From Bimastos eiseni (taxonomy: Eukaryota; Annelida; Clitellata; Crassiclitellata; Lumbricidae): 64,000 nucleotides of DNA. Shown here piece by piece: positions 49,601-58,800 of this stretch. Positions within the stretch are counted from its first letter, which is position 1. Each line of letters begins with the position of its first letter. Position numbers and translations under genes: made by a program. The stretch is from positions 13,591,307-13,655,306 of the forward strand of contig OY365807.1 in NCBI GenBank assembly GCA_959347315.1, given 5' to 3'. The notes beneath the pieces were generated by a model, which saw only the letters and a program-made list of their open reading frames with translations, made no database searches and was not told the DNA's origin.

Positions 49601-50977
49601 AGAAATAGATCTGTGTGTCTGTCTATCTGTCTGTCCTGGTGCTTATCTAACTGAACAAGGACCACTTAGCCTCAATACATGCATACAGAGCTTCTTTCTT
49701 GAATCTTCGTGTTCTTCTATATGGTCTTATATTGCTATGACTTGTGCTCGTTTTGGCACAGTAGGAAAGTGTGAAATTTTCATTTTGGATATTTTCAGCA
49801 AAAGGTTGAAGAGGAACGTAGAAAACAGCAGGACCTCTTGAAGCAGAAACTGGAACTTGTAATTATTTTTGACAATCAAATGATTCTTTACTCTGTTTAT
49901 TAGCCTGTAATTTATCTGAATTTTGTGGCATTCTTTTGCACTATCTATTAACGGTCATTTCTAGGGACAAAATGGATTAATATAAACATGTTAGAGAAGG
50001 CAATCCGTGGCAATGGTCCAAATGGCCTTTTTTAAGTATTTATAATGACATTATGTAATGTAATCGAACATTTGTATAGACTATTAAAGTTCTTGGGCAC
50101 TCTCAACGGTTGGGCGTCTGTGCTTGGGCCAGATTATTAGGAAAGTCTTAAGACATCTCCAGAACTGATCAGATGAGCGGGCTAGTAATTCCAGGCACAG
50201 GGAATGTGGAAGACGGTTCCAAGGTGTGCAGCCAGTAAAGGCTCCTTGATTGGGCCGTAGTAGAGCATATTTGCGGAACAGCCAGGTGGCTGCGAGTGGA
50301 AGATCGCAAGGAGGCCCTTGCAGGTAAATAAGGCAACAGTGCAGACATACCTCAGGTAGGTCAGGACCATCCCAACTAGGCAATTGCACATAAGGGAAAG
50401 GGTTTTGAGCAGTATACACTCTTAAATAGTTAGTCAATGAAGTGAGTCCCGAATTAAGCCTGAAATATTGACAAATTTGAAATCGTGTAGTTTTAGAGGG
50501 CTGTGGTCGTGTTTTCCTTCTGATGAAATCTCTCAACCATTAGCATGTTTCAGAGCAGTTTCAATAGAGGTGTATGCTGTATATACAGGTTTTGCATATA
50601 CTCTAAAGAGAATAATAGTAATAATCGAACACTTCAGCTGCTGTATTGCTAGCCGGAACAATACTGCTATCCTGAGTTTTCACTGGTTGGTAGTTCTAAG
50701 CTTGAAACCAGCTGTCGTTATAATCCATCCAAGTCAGTGTTAGTAGGTGAGATGCTGTTTCCTTCTGCAGCAAAAGTCTGTGGAGAGACAGAAGTCGACG
50801 GAGATGGCTCCAAGTAGGATCCAGGCGATTGGTTCATCATCATCGTCTGGTGCACCTGAACGAGTGAAGAACGAGCCACACAGTCCAATTGACGATGATG
50901 CATCCTTCTACCAAGACATCCCTGCGACTAACACACATCCGGTTACTATTTATTCATCTATTTATTGCACTGATTGA
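22294..50977 (+). CDS. SYMPK: Symplekin, scaffold of mRNA 3'-end processing (complete, 32 exons)
   Basis: Exons: 22294-22383, 23737-23805, 24243-24296, 24901-24974, 25898-26024, 26562-26668, 27321-27384, 30106-30257, 30764-30861, 31496-31650, 32121-32213, 33493-33705, 34018-34191, 37854-37923, 38528-38598, 38943-39066, 40122-40208, 40815-41010, 41253-41334, 42181-42294, 43094-43162, 43784-43862, 44625-44782, 45412-45520, 45985-46085, 46891-46978, 47111-47209, 48071-48258, 48583-48759, 49344-49469, 49799-49858, 50771-50977. Phases agree at every junction, giving 1224 aa against about 1274 in human. Symplekin scaffolds the cleavage/polyadenylation and histone pre-mRNA processing complexes in the nucleus and binds the Ssu72 phosphatase through its N-terminal HEAT domain. 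The start MASDNK at 22294 has A at -3 and G at +4 and aligns with the known MAS- N-terminus. Every intron is GT-AG except the one after exon 29 (GC-AG). Confidence 0.95.
22765..22915 (+). mobile_element. Truncated hAT-like family B copy in SYMPK intron 1
   Basis: GAGTCCGAGTTCTGAATATTTAAAAG, TCATTCTCTTGA, TTTGCACAA-TTTTATAA and CCTAAGTTTACACTA follow the order seen in the complete copy at 40354-40787. Ends are missing or decayed. Confidence 0.65.
23948..24018. mobile_element. 71-bp piggyBac-like MITE, intact copy
   Basis: TTAG-CCCTTTAATGACCA at the left and TGGTCATTAAAGGG-TTAA at the right: 14-bp inverted ends starting CCC, flanked by TTAA (one base changed at left). TTAA targets with CCC ends are typical of piggyBac. 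The interior ATAATCAATAA word is shared with the copy at 41566. Located in SYMPK intron 2. Confidence 0.7.
27711..29761. repeat. Inverted pair of ~30-bp ends enclosing 2 kb of SYMPK intron 7
   Basis: The arm 27711-27740 (CTGCCCTCATAAGAAAGAAC, then CACGTAACTG) is reverse-complementary to 29732-29761 with one mismatch in 30. Internal words such as CAGATACGT and GCGTTGTTCTT recur in both orientations near both ends. This looks like a DNA transposon or foldback element invaded by LINE tails. I could not find a matching target-site duplication. Confidence 0.6.
28965..29430 (+). mobile_element. Three CR1/L2-like LINE 3' tails in tandem
   Basis: Units starting near 28970, 29140 and 29295 each read TTCGGATACGCCTTARGATT, GCACAGACRCCCGTTGAGA, GCGCAATATAAAT or GGCGCTATATAAATGTTTGG. 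The same order appears in reverse complement at 50084-50536, where it follows a reverse-transcriptase C-terminus (FWRCLKTFL). They are therefore 3' ends of a LINE or of SINEs using its tail. Confidence 0.7.
31970..31998. repeat. Half-copy of the piggyBac-like MITE
   Basis: TTAGCCCTTTAACGATCAATGTG resembles one end of the elements at 23948 and 41566; no partner end found. Confidence 0.4.
32121..38598 (+). CDS. SYMPK: SYMPK exons 11-15: NLS-bearing linker and middle helices
   Basis: Residues 331-537. Exon 11 carries the basic cluster VRKRKAED, a likely nuclear localisation signal; exon 12 an acidic stretch EEDDEDIII then [20 protein letters not shown]; exon 13 [12 protein letters not shown] and [13 protein letters not shown], well conserved. 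Exons 14 ([14 protein letters not shown]) and 15 (Gly/Pro/Ala-rich) are short and poorly conserved, as expected for a disordered linker. Intron 13 (3.7 kb) contains a SINE and a minisatellite. Confidence 0.93.
32701..33330 (+). mobile_element. SINE tail-family copy split by a hAT-like element
   Basis: TTCATTCGTTCATTCTGAGC up to 32732 and, after the insert, GCCCCTTCATTGCC, then AATCAGGAGTGCTCACA, then CTTGTAA, together match the uninterrupted copy at 47875-47975. The split falls at the 8-bp duplication of family A copy 3. Confidence 0.75.
32733..33245 (+). mobile_element. Non-autonomous hAT-like element, family A copy 3
   Basis: 513 bases with ends TAGAGCTGTACCGAT and ATCGGTACAGCTCTA and a perfect 8-bp duplication ATTTAATG (32725-32732, 33246-33253). 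Interior tracts (GATCGGCGCCGATATT, TATTATTTTCAGTCT) match copy 2. SYMPK intron 11. Confidence 0.93.
33718..33888. mobile_element. 171-bp hAT-like MITE beside the exon 12 donor
   Basis: Ends CAGAGGTGCAAC and GTTGCATCCCTG are inverted repeats with 10 of 12 matches; flanks GTTGCTGG and GTCACTGG agree at 6 of 8 positions, as expected for an old 8-bp duplication. It begins 12 bases inside SYMPK intron 12. Confidence 0.6.
36524..36746 (-). mobile_element. tRNA-derived SINE, copy D, in SYMPK intron 13
   Basis: Minus-strand head TGGCCGATCGATTAGAGCAG, box B GGGTTCAAGCC and the same body (GACCTTGAGCAAGTCC) and tail (GATATCAAATTTCGG) as the copies at 7-8.6 kb. Confidence 0.85.
36800..37165. repeat. GGATGTGCCAGTGGGACTT-type minisatellite
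   Basis: About 15-20 imperfect units of 18-21 bases around the core TTGGATGTGCCAGTG, with interruptions. Both strands stay open across it and give repetitive MCHWN- or GTSKSH-type frames that are not genes. It directly follows SINE copy D. Confidence 0.85.
38943..48759 (+). CDS. SYMPK: SYMPK exons 16-29: conserved C-terminal helical region
   Basis: Residues 538-1094, the most conserved part. Landmarks: [13 protein letters not shown] (exon 16), [17 protein letters not shown] (18), [19 protein letters not shown] (19), [15 protein letters not shown] (20), [17 protein letters not shown] (23), [18 protein letters not shown] (24), [18 protein letters not shown] (25-26), [15 protein letters not shown] (26), [14 protein letters not shown] (28) and [18 protein letters not shown] (29). 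Exons 24-29 form the Symplekin C-terminal Pfam domain. Confidence 0.95.
40199..40290 (+). repeat. 48-bp tandem duplication covering the exon 17 splice donor
   Basis: The segment GAGAGAGGGTAAGTGAATCT plus AGCATTA recurs 48 bases later (GT at 40209 and again at 40257). The first donor is the one whose phase fits exon 18. Confidence 0.8.
40354..40787 (+). mobile_element. hAT-like element, family B, complete copy
   Basis: 434 bases with ends TACGGAGGAACCGAG and CGGTTAATCCGTA (imperfect inverted repeats) and an exact 8-bp duplication ATGAATGT (40346-40353, 40788-40795). No transposase frame. It occupies the last part of SYMPK intron 17 and ends 27 bases before exon 18. Confidence 0.88.
41566..41960. 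mobile_element. piggyBac-like MITE split by another element
   Basis: TTAA-CCCTTTAACGACCA at 41566 and, after the insertion, AAAGGGTTAA ending at 41960; the sequence up to 41631 aligns with the intact copy at 23948-24018. SYMPK intron 19. Confidence 0.75.
41632..41947. mobile_element. hAT-like MITE nested inside the piggyBac-like MITE
   Basis: Ends TAGGGTATAACCG and CGGTTATGCCCTA are inverted repeats (12 of 13). Flanks GTTAAAGG (41624-41631) and ATTAAAGG (41948-41955) agree at 7 of 8 positions. 316 bases, no coding capacity. Confidence 0.8.
46375..46520 (-). mobile_element. tRNA-like SINE head in SYMPK intron 25
   Basis: Minus strand: AATAGTGTAGTGGTTAGCAT (box A region) and GGGGGTTCAAATTCCC (box B), in tRNA-like spacing. 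The cloverleaf is imperfect and no terminator-bounded tRNA is evident, so a SINE is more likely than a gene. Confidence 0.5.
47875..47975 (+). mobile_element. SINE tail-family copy in SYMPK intron 27
   Basis: TTCGTTCATTCATTCTGAGC, ATTTATATTGCGCCGCTTCA, GCTCAGGAGTGCTCGC. Serves as the uninterrupted reference for the split copy in intron 11. Confidence 0.65.
48760..49343 (+). other. SYMPK: GC-AG intron 29 of SYMPK
   Basis: Exon 29 must end at CATCAG (TPHQ, followed by RAHIP from exon 30), and the intron then begins GCAAGT, the standard form of a GC donor with a strong CAG exon end. A GT donor (CAG-GTTAAA) lies 81 bases on, in the same frame and without a stop. Confidence 0.85.
49344..50977 (+). 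CDS. SYMPK: SYMPK exons 30-32: charged C-terminal tail
   Basis: Residues 1095-1224. Exon 30 begins [15 protein letters not shown], matching the human HIPNSIMTIL segment, then turns Lys/Glu-rich; exon 31 is a short coiled coil ([18 protein letters not shown]); exon 32 is Ser-rich and acidic, with [11 protein letters not shown], and stops at TGA 50975-50977. A GTTACT within exon 32 could act as a weak donor to a further exon at 51792. The end of the protein is therefore less certain than the rest. Confidence 0.8.
50084..50536 (-). mobile_element. CR1/L2-like LINE 3' fragment in SYMPK intron 31
   Basis: Minus-strand translation of about 150 residues ends PWNRLPHSL, then [10 protein letters not shown], the hallmark C-terminus of CR1/L2 reverse transcriptases (W-N-x-L-P, then LKTxLF). 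The following tail GCACAGACGCCC links it to the three tails at 29 kb. Confidence 0.7.
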
Positions 50978-51189
50978 TGCCTACAGAATTGATTGAGCTG
51001 AACTTCAGATGAATAATAAGTGTTTTAGGTAACCTATTTTATACCCTTCATCGATTAGTAATTAAAATTAGGACTGTTGTTACAGATTAAAAATTTTAAT
51101 GGTTAACTATGAATTGACGATTAATTAAAATCGTTTACTTCTGCAGCTATGGGTTAAATATATTCCCCAATAAGTAATGACAAATACTA

Positions 51190-51195
51190 AATAAA
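51190..51195 (+). terminator. Candidate polyadenylation signal AATAAA
   Basis: First exact AATAAA downstream of the SYMPK stop (213 bases). Only meaningful if exon 32 is the last exon. Confidence 0.4.
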
Positions 51196-51791
51196 TATTA
51201 ATTCTTCATTTTTTATTAGTTTTATTTCTGTTATTGGTTGTTTGTAGTTACTTAGTTTTTTAAAATATTAGTAGTCCTGTTTACGTTTTTCAGTTCAAAT
51301 GTCTTCCTTCAAGCAAAAGGGCTATAATGCTGAGTCACATTATTGAATATTTATAACAAGGAGTTTTGGATTAACCATTAAAAATAAATGTAATGTTTAA
51401 AATTAGAAAACTAATTACTTAATTGATCGATGACTTCCGTAGTTGAAGTGAAGGGTCCTGATAATCACAGACACTTTGGCTCTTGATGTATTCCATGCTA
51501 GTACAGTCTCTAGATTTCTGCTCTTGCTGCTTCTAAGCTTTGATTGAAACTCACTGTCGTTACTTTTCTGCATGATAGGTTTTTCTAAAATCCAGAGGCC
51601 ACACCGACCTGGCCTCCCCTTTGAGAGATTATAAATCCATTTCTAGGAAAACGAAAGTAAGAGTGGATCATGGAGTGCCAGTCTGGCCATATATCCTTGC
51701 TTAAACTGAAATTGAAAGGACCATGGCCCTCTGGATCTGCCAATGGTATGGACTGCTGTAATGCAATGCATGCCTTATTTAATCATTTCAG

Positions 51792-51842
51792 GAATTTTCA
51801 TCACTTGATAACGACATCAAACAGGAAGATGGAAAGCCTTGA
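51792..51842 (+). other. SYMPK: Possible alternative last exon of SYMPK
   Basis: After the good acceptor TTTAATCATTTCAG, a phase-0 frame reads EFSSLDNDIKQEDGKP and stops. Its phase fits the weak GTTACT donor inside exon 32 (after CATCCG). The acidic, IKQE-bearing end resembles a real C-terminus, but the donor is poor. Confidence 0.35.
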
Positions 51843-51849
51843 AGTTGTC

Positions 51850-53980
51850 ACTTGCATTGAAGAAATAAGACGAGAGGTGAAAGAAATGGACATTTATTTA
51901 ACTTTGCTGCGTTCAGGCGTTCGAGGGTTTCTTCAAGATGGCCCAAGATTCAGAATGGTGAAAAGTGATTCTTCAGGGACAGTGAAAAAAATTTAGTGTT
52001 GTATAGGTTTTTTTTATTGTCCATCATTACACTATTGCTGCTTGTGATATTAATTCACTCGACGTGAACATGGTATTAATCTATTCATCATGTGCTGGAC
52101 CATCATTATAAAATGCTTTGTTAGCATGTTAATTTTGCTATGACTTCACTGAGAATGTGAATGACAAAGTTTAATTAATCCTTAGATTGTGACTGCATCA
52201 TAGCTGAATGCCATTGTAATGCGTGCACCAGTTGATTCATAATGTACAATACTTAATACTTGATGCTACTGATAAAGGAGGTGTTACAAGGAGACTCCAA
52301 TATTCATTCATTCATTTCAGAGATTTATATAGCGCCCCCTCAAGTCTACTACTCAGGAGCACTCCCGACCCCAGCACGGCTAAAAAGAACAGTGTTAAGA
52401 TGAGTATAAAATGAGTCTGAGTGGACCCCTGGTGACAACTGCAACGCTGAACAGCATTTGAGATGTTTGAATCTGAAAAAAATAGCTGATCTTTTTCAGG
52501 CTATAACATTTTTAGGTGATGTTGGTTCATTGCCACAGACGATATATAATGTGTTGATGGCTAAGTGTAAAGTTGTTTGCCGTCTTGTCTGGTGATAGTC
52601 TGCTTGAAATATCAGAAATGATGTCTTCACAAGAATAAAAGTTATCGTGTAAGACTTAAAAAAACTGGCATGTCTTGACTGTATTCTAACTTTGCATTTC
52701 TTTTCAGTGGTTTCATTGTGGAAAATGAGTTTGTTTCCTCGTGTCATTACTTTGCATTCAGTAATACACTGTTAATCACACAACGTTGTTAATTAACATA
52801 TATGAATTATTAATTAATGGGTATGCATTCTTAATTATAGAAGGGATTTAGTACCCTGAAAGGCAGTTGAAATTGTTTATAATGTTAGCATTTCCTTACT
52901 TATCTTGCCCATCATTGAATGCAGCTTTGGTTGATGTATGGAGGGAGTAGATCGACAGGTTCTTGCAAAACCTATGATATGGAGTAATAGCGGAAGCTTT
53001 TGAAGTACCTACAATTGCACACATGATCTTCTCCAGGAACGTAACATTGGTGATGAGTCATGTAGGCTGACATGTTGATTTGTGCTTGCTGAAGTGACAG
53101 AAAAAAGCATGTAATATAGTTGAAAATGCTCTGTGACAGTGCAAACAGTTTTTCCTGTAAGTTCGAATTGCTATTGTTGTCGTTGATAGATTTGGGTGTG
53201 TAGGCAATTCTCTTTCAAACTCGGAAGCACTTTTGGCATTGAATTGTTAATTAATTACATGCAATGAAAATCAAAGACTTGTCTCTGTGTGAACAATTGC
53301 TCAGGGTTTGCTATGCCACCTAGACCCGGTTAAGGGTCATCCATAAACAACATCCGCAATTATGAGGAGTCATCCCGGTGTGGGCTAGGGGGGTTTTGAC
53401 TTATGTGAATGCCCACGTCTATATTTGAGACATTTTGGTTCAGTCGAACCAATGTATGATACATCAGACTGCTATTTCATTCAGTCAGATGGCAGACTGT
53501 AAGTGTTCTGTGGACTAGTAGTATTCTGTTTGCAATATTCCATTGCAAAAAGAGAATAAGAGAACGCAATGTGGAGTAATGTTACAATATATGTATCTGA
53601 GTAAATTGCCCCAAATAATAGTGTAAAAATGCGGTCCTTAAACCACTGTTGTCCGCAAAATAACTGCCAAAATGTCCAAACCATGAGTTAGTGAGCAGGG
53701 TCAAGGCCATAACGGTCGATATAAAAAACGGCCTACAGATTTCAATATTCCTACAATACAAATGGAATTTGATAATTCCCTACTTACAAATTTAATGAGT
53801 CCACATTGAAACTGGGCAAGATTAAGAGCCATAGTGAGACTGCAAGAGTACCTCAGTCCATACTTTGTGTGCATTGGCGCGAAAGGTGCAAATGCAGCCC
53901 TACTTAGAGGGAAGGTCCGCTTAATGGTTTAGTATATTTGCCTAAAGGCTATATTTACAATTGTCTATTAAGTTAATATG
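51850..53980. other. Downstream of SYMPK; no gene recognised
   Basis: AT-rich sequence with the SINE tail at 52301 and no exon with known homology on either strand. Confidence 0.4.
52301..52395 (+). mobile_element. SINE tail-family copy
   Basis: ATTCATTCATTTCAG, ATTTATATAGCGCCCCCTCA, CTCAGGAGCACTCCCGACC; same family as at 47875. Confidence 0.65.
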
Positions 53981-53984
53981 ACTG

Positions 53985-54135
53985 ATCTATGGAGGTCCGG
54001 AGGCAAATGCCTCCTATTTCAGGCAGGGGGGACTTTCTTGCATCTTATGGGGGGGGGGGATATCTTGCCTTTCTGCACTTGGGACCGGGGGTTTGCCTCC
54101 ATCACCCAGGGTGGATTGACACCTCTGACTATGTC
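53985..54135. repeat. Interspersed repeat, copy 2 (see 2200-2445), with a 12-G run
   Basis: GGTCCGGAGGC, TATCTTGCCTTTCTGCAC, GGGGGTTTGCCTCCATCACC parallel the copy near 2.3 kb. It includes a homopolymer of about 11-12 G near 54048. Confidence 0.55.
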
Positions 54136-54240
54136 TAAAAAGCTTCTATAGCGTCGCTATAATAATACACCGACGGCGCACCAAAACAAATCCGAAATCA
54201 GGTCAAATCCAAAAGGTCAGTTCGAAGAGATAGAAAGACA

Positions 54241-54375
54241 TAGGCTTGGGCGATTAGAGACTTTTGCTAATTGCGACTAGTAGGCGTCGATTAATCGATT
54301 AGTTCGATTAATCGATTAGTAGGCGATTAAGTTTTATTTTGGCCCTCGATTAATCTATTAATTTGCCCAAGCCTA
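54241..54375. mobile_element. 135-bp MITE with TAGGCTTGGGC ends
   Basis: TAGGCTTGGGC at the left and GCCCAAGCCTA at the right are perfect 11-bp inverted ends around ATTAATCGATTA repeats. No flanking duplication is visible. A decayed relative with ATTAATCGATTAGATTCGAT lies near 35575-35660. Confidence 0.65.
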
Positions 54376-54858
54376 TGTATCAGGACAGCTGAGTGGTAAT
54401 AAAAGAAAGAATCTCTAAAGATGTCTTAGCCTGTGTTCCCTACAAGCTGTGCACATGTGCGAGTGCACACGGGCTGTGGAGCCAGCGCACACAACTAAGT
54501 GTGTGGACAAAAATTTTTCTTGGCAAAAATAAGGAGTTACGATTTCATTTGTCGAAACTACGTAGATCGAGTTTCAAACCTTACCCCATAAACTTTGGTT
54601 CCTTGGCTTATATGTTCCCTATTTATCTTTAGACAAGTGACTTTTCTTAGGTTATCAGAACTTATCACCCTAATATACACTTTTAGATATGGTCTCTAGT
54701 TAACAGTCATCGAATTCAGCTCGGACCTGCGCACAAAAGTGTGAACCATTTATAACATGTTGCACACAAAAAATGTCCTCTGCAGTGCACATACTATTTC
54801 TTTAACAAAATCGGGAAAATTGCTCATAGTGCTGGAAATACTCCAGAATTGATGACCG

Positions 54859-55604
54859 TCATTCAGTCGCATTCGGTTTCGTCTTAAAGTCTTTGTCGCA
54901 CACCGTCACAGCGTCTCTTATGTCGACCGTGAGCGTCGGCAGGGTCGATCGCGCTCGCGTCAACAGCTCACAGTACTTCTTTGCGCTCGACACAATCTGA
55001 TCGGAAGAGCGACGCATCGCGCAGTTTCTTCTTCAGTTCCTGGATCTCTGACGACATCGTCTGTTTGGCGGATTCGGTCAGACTGTACCTCCTTTGAACG
55101 TTCTCTGTAAGCAGAGAAAAACAAGGAAATTAGGGATACGGCAGTTAATAACTAATTAATCCATCGACCGGTTATTAGTTTTAATGTTAAATTTATTCAT
55201 AATAATTTGAAAGTATATCGCTTGTCTAAACTGTTCTGCACATTTATACCTGCCACTTCAGTCCAGAAACATTGATAATAATAACAAAAACATTCGTAGT
55301 AATAACACTAATTATAATAACAACACTCAAAATAATAACACTCAAAAAATAACATAAATGATGAACCGGGTATAGGTAGGTATAAATAGTACCCACCGAG
55401 CTCTTGTTGCAGTTCTTTGAGCTTGGCTTCAATGCCGATCCGAGACTTTTCGCTCTTGTCCAGGTTCTGCATGATGCTGTCAATGTCGACAAAGACACCA
55501 TTGTGCATCACCACGCCATCAGAAGAGACCACTCCGCTGGTGGTACAACCACCACCCCCTTCCGCTTCGGTTTCTGGGCGAGCCCTCTTGCGCGCAACAG
55601 TAGC
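54859..55604 (-). pseudogene. Damaged coiled-coil gene (two exons visible)
   Basis: Exon 55604-55397 encodes ARKRARPETEAE, then VFVDIDSIMQNLDKSEKS and GIEAKLKELQQEL; exon 55104-54859 continues in phase with NVQRRYSLTESAKQT and EIQELKKKLRDASLFRSD. Charge and heptad pattern show a coiled coil. At about 55000 the frame shifts: the continuation QIVSSAKKYCELLTRARSTL is in another frame and runs to TGA at 54859. Upstream of the first exon the same frame reads EDFFTVLTQILTFLVE before a TAG, so the gene may also be cut there, or TAG may be the splice acceptor. Protein family not recognised. Confidence 0.5.
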
Positions 55605-55667
55605 CTACTCCACGAGGAAGGTCAGAATCTGCGTCAGGACCGTGAAGAAATCTTCGGTTCCCTAAAG

Positions 55668-55745
55668 CAGTGATTCTCAACCTGTGGGTCGCGACCCGCA
55701 AGTGGGTCGCAAAGAATATCCAAGTGGGTCGCCAACTTTTCTTTG
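55668..55745. mobile_element. hAT-like element end
   Basis: CAGTGATTCTCAACCTGTGG followed by GTCGCGACCC and two further GTGGGTCGC words: the form of hAT (Charlie-type) ends in many animals. The opposite end was not found. It begins 64 bases upstream of the coiled-coil pseudogene exon. Confidence 0.6.
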
Positions 55746-55861
55746 AAATCGCATTTTTTTTCACTGAAAAATATTGTCACGTGAATGTAATGCACTATAT
55801 TTTCTGTAGATCGTTGCCTTGTCAGTGTTGCTGGCAGTTTAAACTAAGCGTACATCTGTGA

Positions 55862-58800
55862 TACCAGCTGTTCAGCTATGATTAGACCTACACTCAAGAC
55901 TAAATAATTATAGGAATAGGCTCTGTGTAATTAATGACTTAAGTTTGTGTCTGACCAACATCAACCCACGTATTGACTTAGGCTACTGTACATCTGACCA
56001 GAACGCAAGCCCCGCCATCTCATTAGCAGTTTTTATGTCTCAATGTGAGTCAAACAATAAAAGTGTTTTTTAAATATTACTTTTTATCACATTATGTCAT
56101 TTTATTATGATTTATTTAGTTTTGTTATACGCTAGCATGGTTAGTCGTACAATGCATTGATGCGTGACTTGCTGATTTAGCAAAGATCATTCAATATGCA
56201 GGGTTTAAAGTGAGTACGCGTTCCCACTGCTCTAGAAATCCTGTATCTGCGTTCCCACTGCTCACAATGCAATGGAACCCTCGGAACGCATGTGTTCCAA
56301 TAAAACTCTTCTTCGGAACGTCCGTTCGGTAACGACAACTAATTCGTGACTCTTATTAGTCTTATTTAGAATTACTTATTACAGTGTGTTTGCTGTCCGC
56401 TTGTAAGCAGCTTTACACTAACGACATGTAGGCCTATAAGGCTTTAAACCGGGTATGTTAACGGATCACTACAATAATGGGGAGGGCAGAGGATGATGAG
56501 AAGTGGTGGAGAAAGGAAGATGGGCGAAGATTAGAACGGAGGGAAGGGCTAATGAGGATGGGAGTAATAAGCGAGGAGCATGGATCGAAATGGGACGAAG
56601 TTTTGAAATCGGAGAGTATGGGCAGGTGAGGAATGATTGATAAGGAGGTGGAGAAAAGTTGCCGGGTAGTGAAGGGGAGGAGGGAAAGTTGAGGGGATTA
56701 GCATTGGAATTGAATGAGAATATAATGGATAGTAATAGACAGCGGAAGGAGAGGATTCATGAGAACAGAAAGAAAAAGGAGGGGATGAGGAAGAGGCATA
56801 GGATAATAGTTGGTGAAAGGGAGTGGAAGTTGAGGGGCATTGGCAGGAGTGTTGGCCTACTCTCCTTGAAGTCAGATACGGTAGCCATCACATATTGCAT
56901 TGTATTGTATTTAAATCTCTTTGTTTATATAGCGCCTCTCTCAGAGCACACCAATCGCTTCCATATAAAAGAAATTCGTCTTGAGAAAGGACAAAACAGG
57001 CACTTTATTTTAACCCATGCAATACCTCTACAGAATAAAGTTCATCTAGTATTAATTTCAGCAGCGCTATCTTTATCCATCAATGATTACTGTTGGACAG
57101 AAAAATCGAAGCTTTCTTCAGCAAGAAATTGGAATGTCAAAACGGAATCTTTGCAAAATTTGGGAGCCGGGGAACCGCTACACACTCCTCCTCAAATGCA
57201 AGTGCATTCACTGGACCATAGGGCCCATCCTCAGAATGTGTGCTATCAACCCGTCCACTCCCAACTATATCATACCCGCGTTCCACTATTTATATAGCAT
57301 CCTATCAATACCTCTTTAAATAAAGGTGTCTAAGAGTATAATTACATTAATCAACTGTCAGCTGCATCATATTTTTGGCAATCAATTATTGGACTTAGAG
57401 GAAAGTAGTTTTATTTTTACTCACTAAATAGCTGTGTTAAATGGTAAGTAAGCTAAAGTAATAGTTATAATTGTAAATTCAATAAACACATGTACCATGC
57501 CACCTAGCGATTCGTGTGCGCGACACCTCTCAAAAGAGCGTACAATTTTAGATTTAATTAAGATTAATTTCACATCAATCATCGCACCGAAAGGGATGCA
57601 GTTTCGTTTAGTCAACAAATTAATACGTTAAAAATTCATAAATAGGCCACCACAATAATACCAATTATTACTTTTATTTCAAATACGTACTACGCCACCT
57701 ACCGATTGAGGGGCGCGTTCCCGTCTGTCCAATACATTTGAACTTCAGCATTCTCTGTCGCTTATCTTGATACTTGTTTCTTCGATTATGTATATCTGAG
57801 CTCGTGAGAAGCTTCAAAAATGACAAATGAAGTGCAGAGTTAAATATTAAATAATTATGAGTCACACCGTATAGGCCTACAATTATTGTGTAGCTAGAAC
57901 AATGGGGTCTATATAGATCGCGATCCTGTCCTGCAGTTTCCTGGATTCCCATAACATAACAAGGTTCAAGGTGGTTCAATTTAACCTTTGCTGCATGGTT
58001 AATGTCCCAATTTTCCAAGTTTCCTCTTAAATGCTGTTATAGTGTCCACTGAGACACTAGGCTACTATCATCCAAACTATTCCACAAGTCTACATTGTAA
58101 TTTCTTCGATGAATTATTATAAAGGGTTCAGGACTAAGATACAAGAATTAAATTCTAAAGCTTAATTCGTAAATTTTGACGGTCATCGCTTCAACCTTGT
58201 CATGCAATCAACAATTTCGAGTTGTACTGAAATAGTAAAGAATACCCTGGGGCTGTTGGAAGAACTCTACGGGTTTTCCTGCGGGCACATGAGAAAATTA
58301 ATGCTACCTATTTGGACGCCCAGAACAATGGAGGGCAAAATCGTCAACTGAAGCAGCTTGCCTATACAAGCTGGAATAGTAGACTGTAGTTGGTGCGACC
58401 ATCCAAAGATACTGTGTAGTAGCCTACTATCCCTGCAGGGATTCCAGCCTCGAAGCCCTCTCTTCGTATACGGGTGAAGACTCAGCGGCAGTTTCTGGAG
58501 CCCATGACTTCTCGCAACGTCTCAAGAATGTCTGATTCGTTATTAGGCCTACATTGTTTTCCCTCAATTGCAAGGCATCAGTATTCTGTAGATCGCTGTA
58601 GATCTACATGTAGCAATGGCAGCAAAGTTGACGTCAAACTGTATGGCAAAATTTGAAGCAATGCATGCGCCAAGATAGCAACGTCCACGTCACTTGGCAG
58701 CTTTACTGCAGAAATCAACTTCATAGGCGAATAACCATCTCACTGATGTTCACATTGTCGAAAGAAGACAGAAATTCTGATGAAGTTCATGCTGGATGCC

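Noticed and set aside
56659..57297. Plus-strand 212-codon open frame
   Set aside because: Starts with TTG, has mixed composition without recognisable domain, and runs through a repeat-like TATATAGCGCC segment; likely chance.
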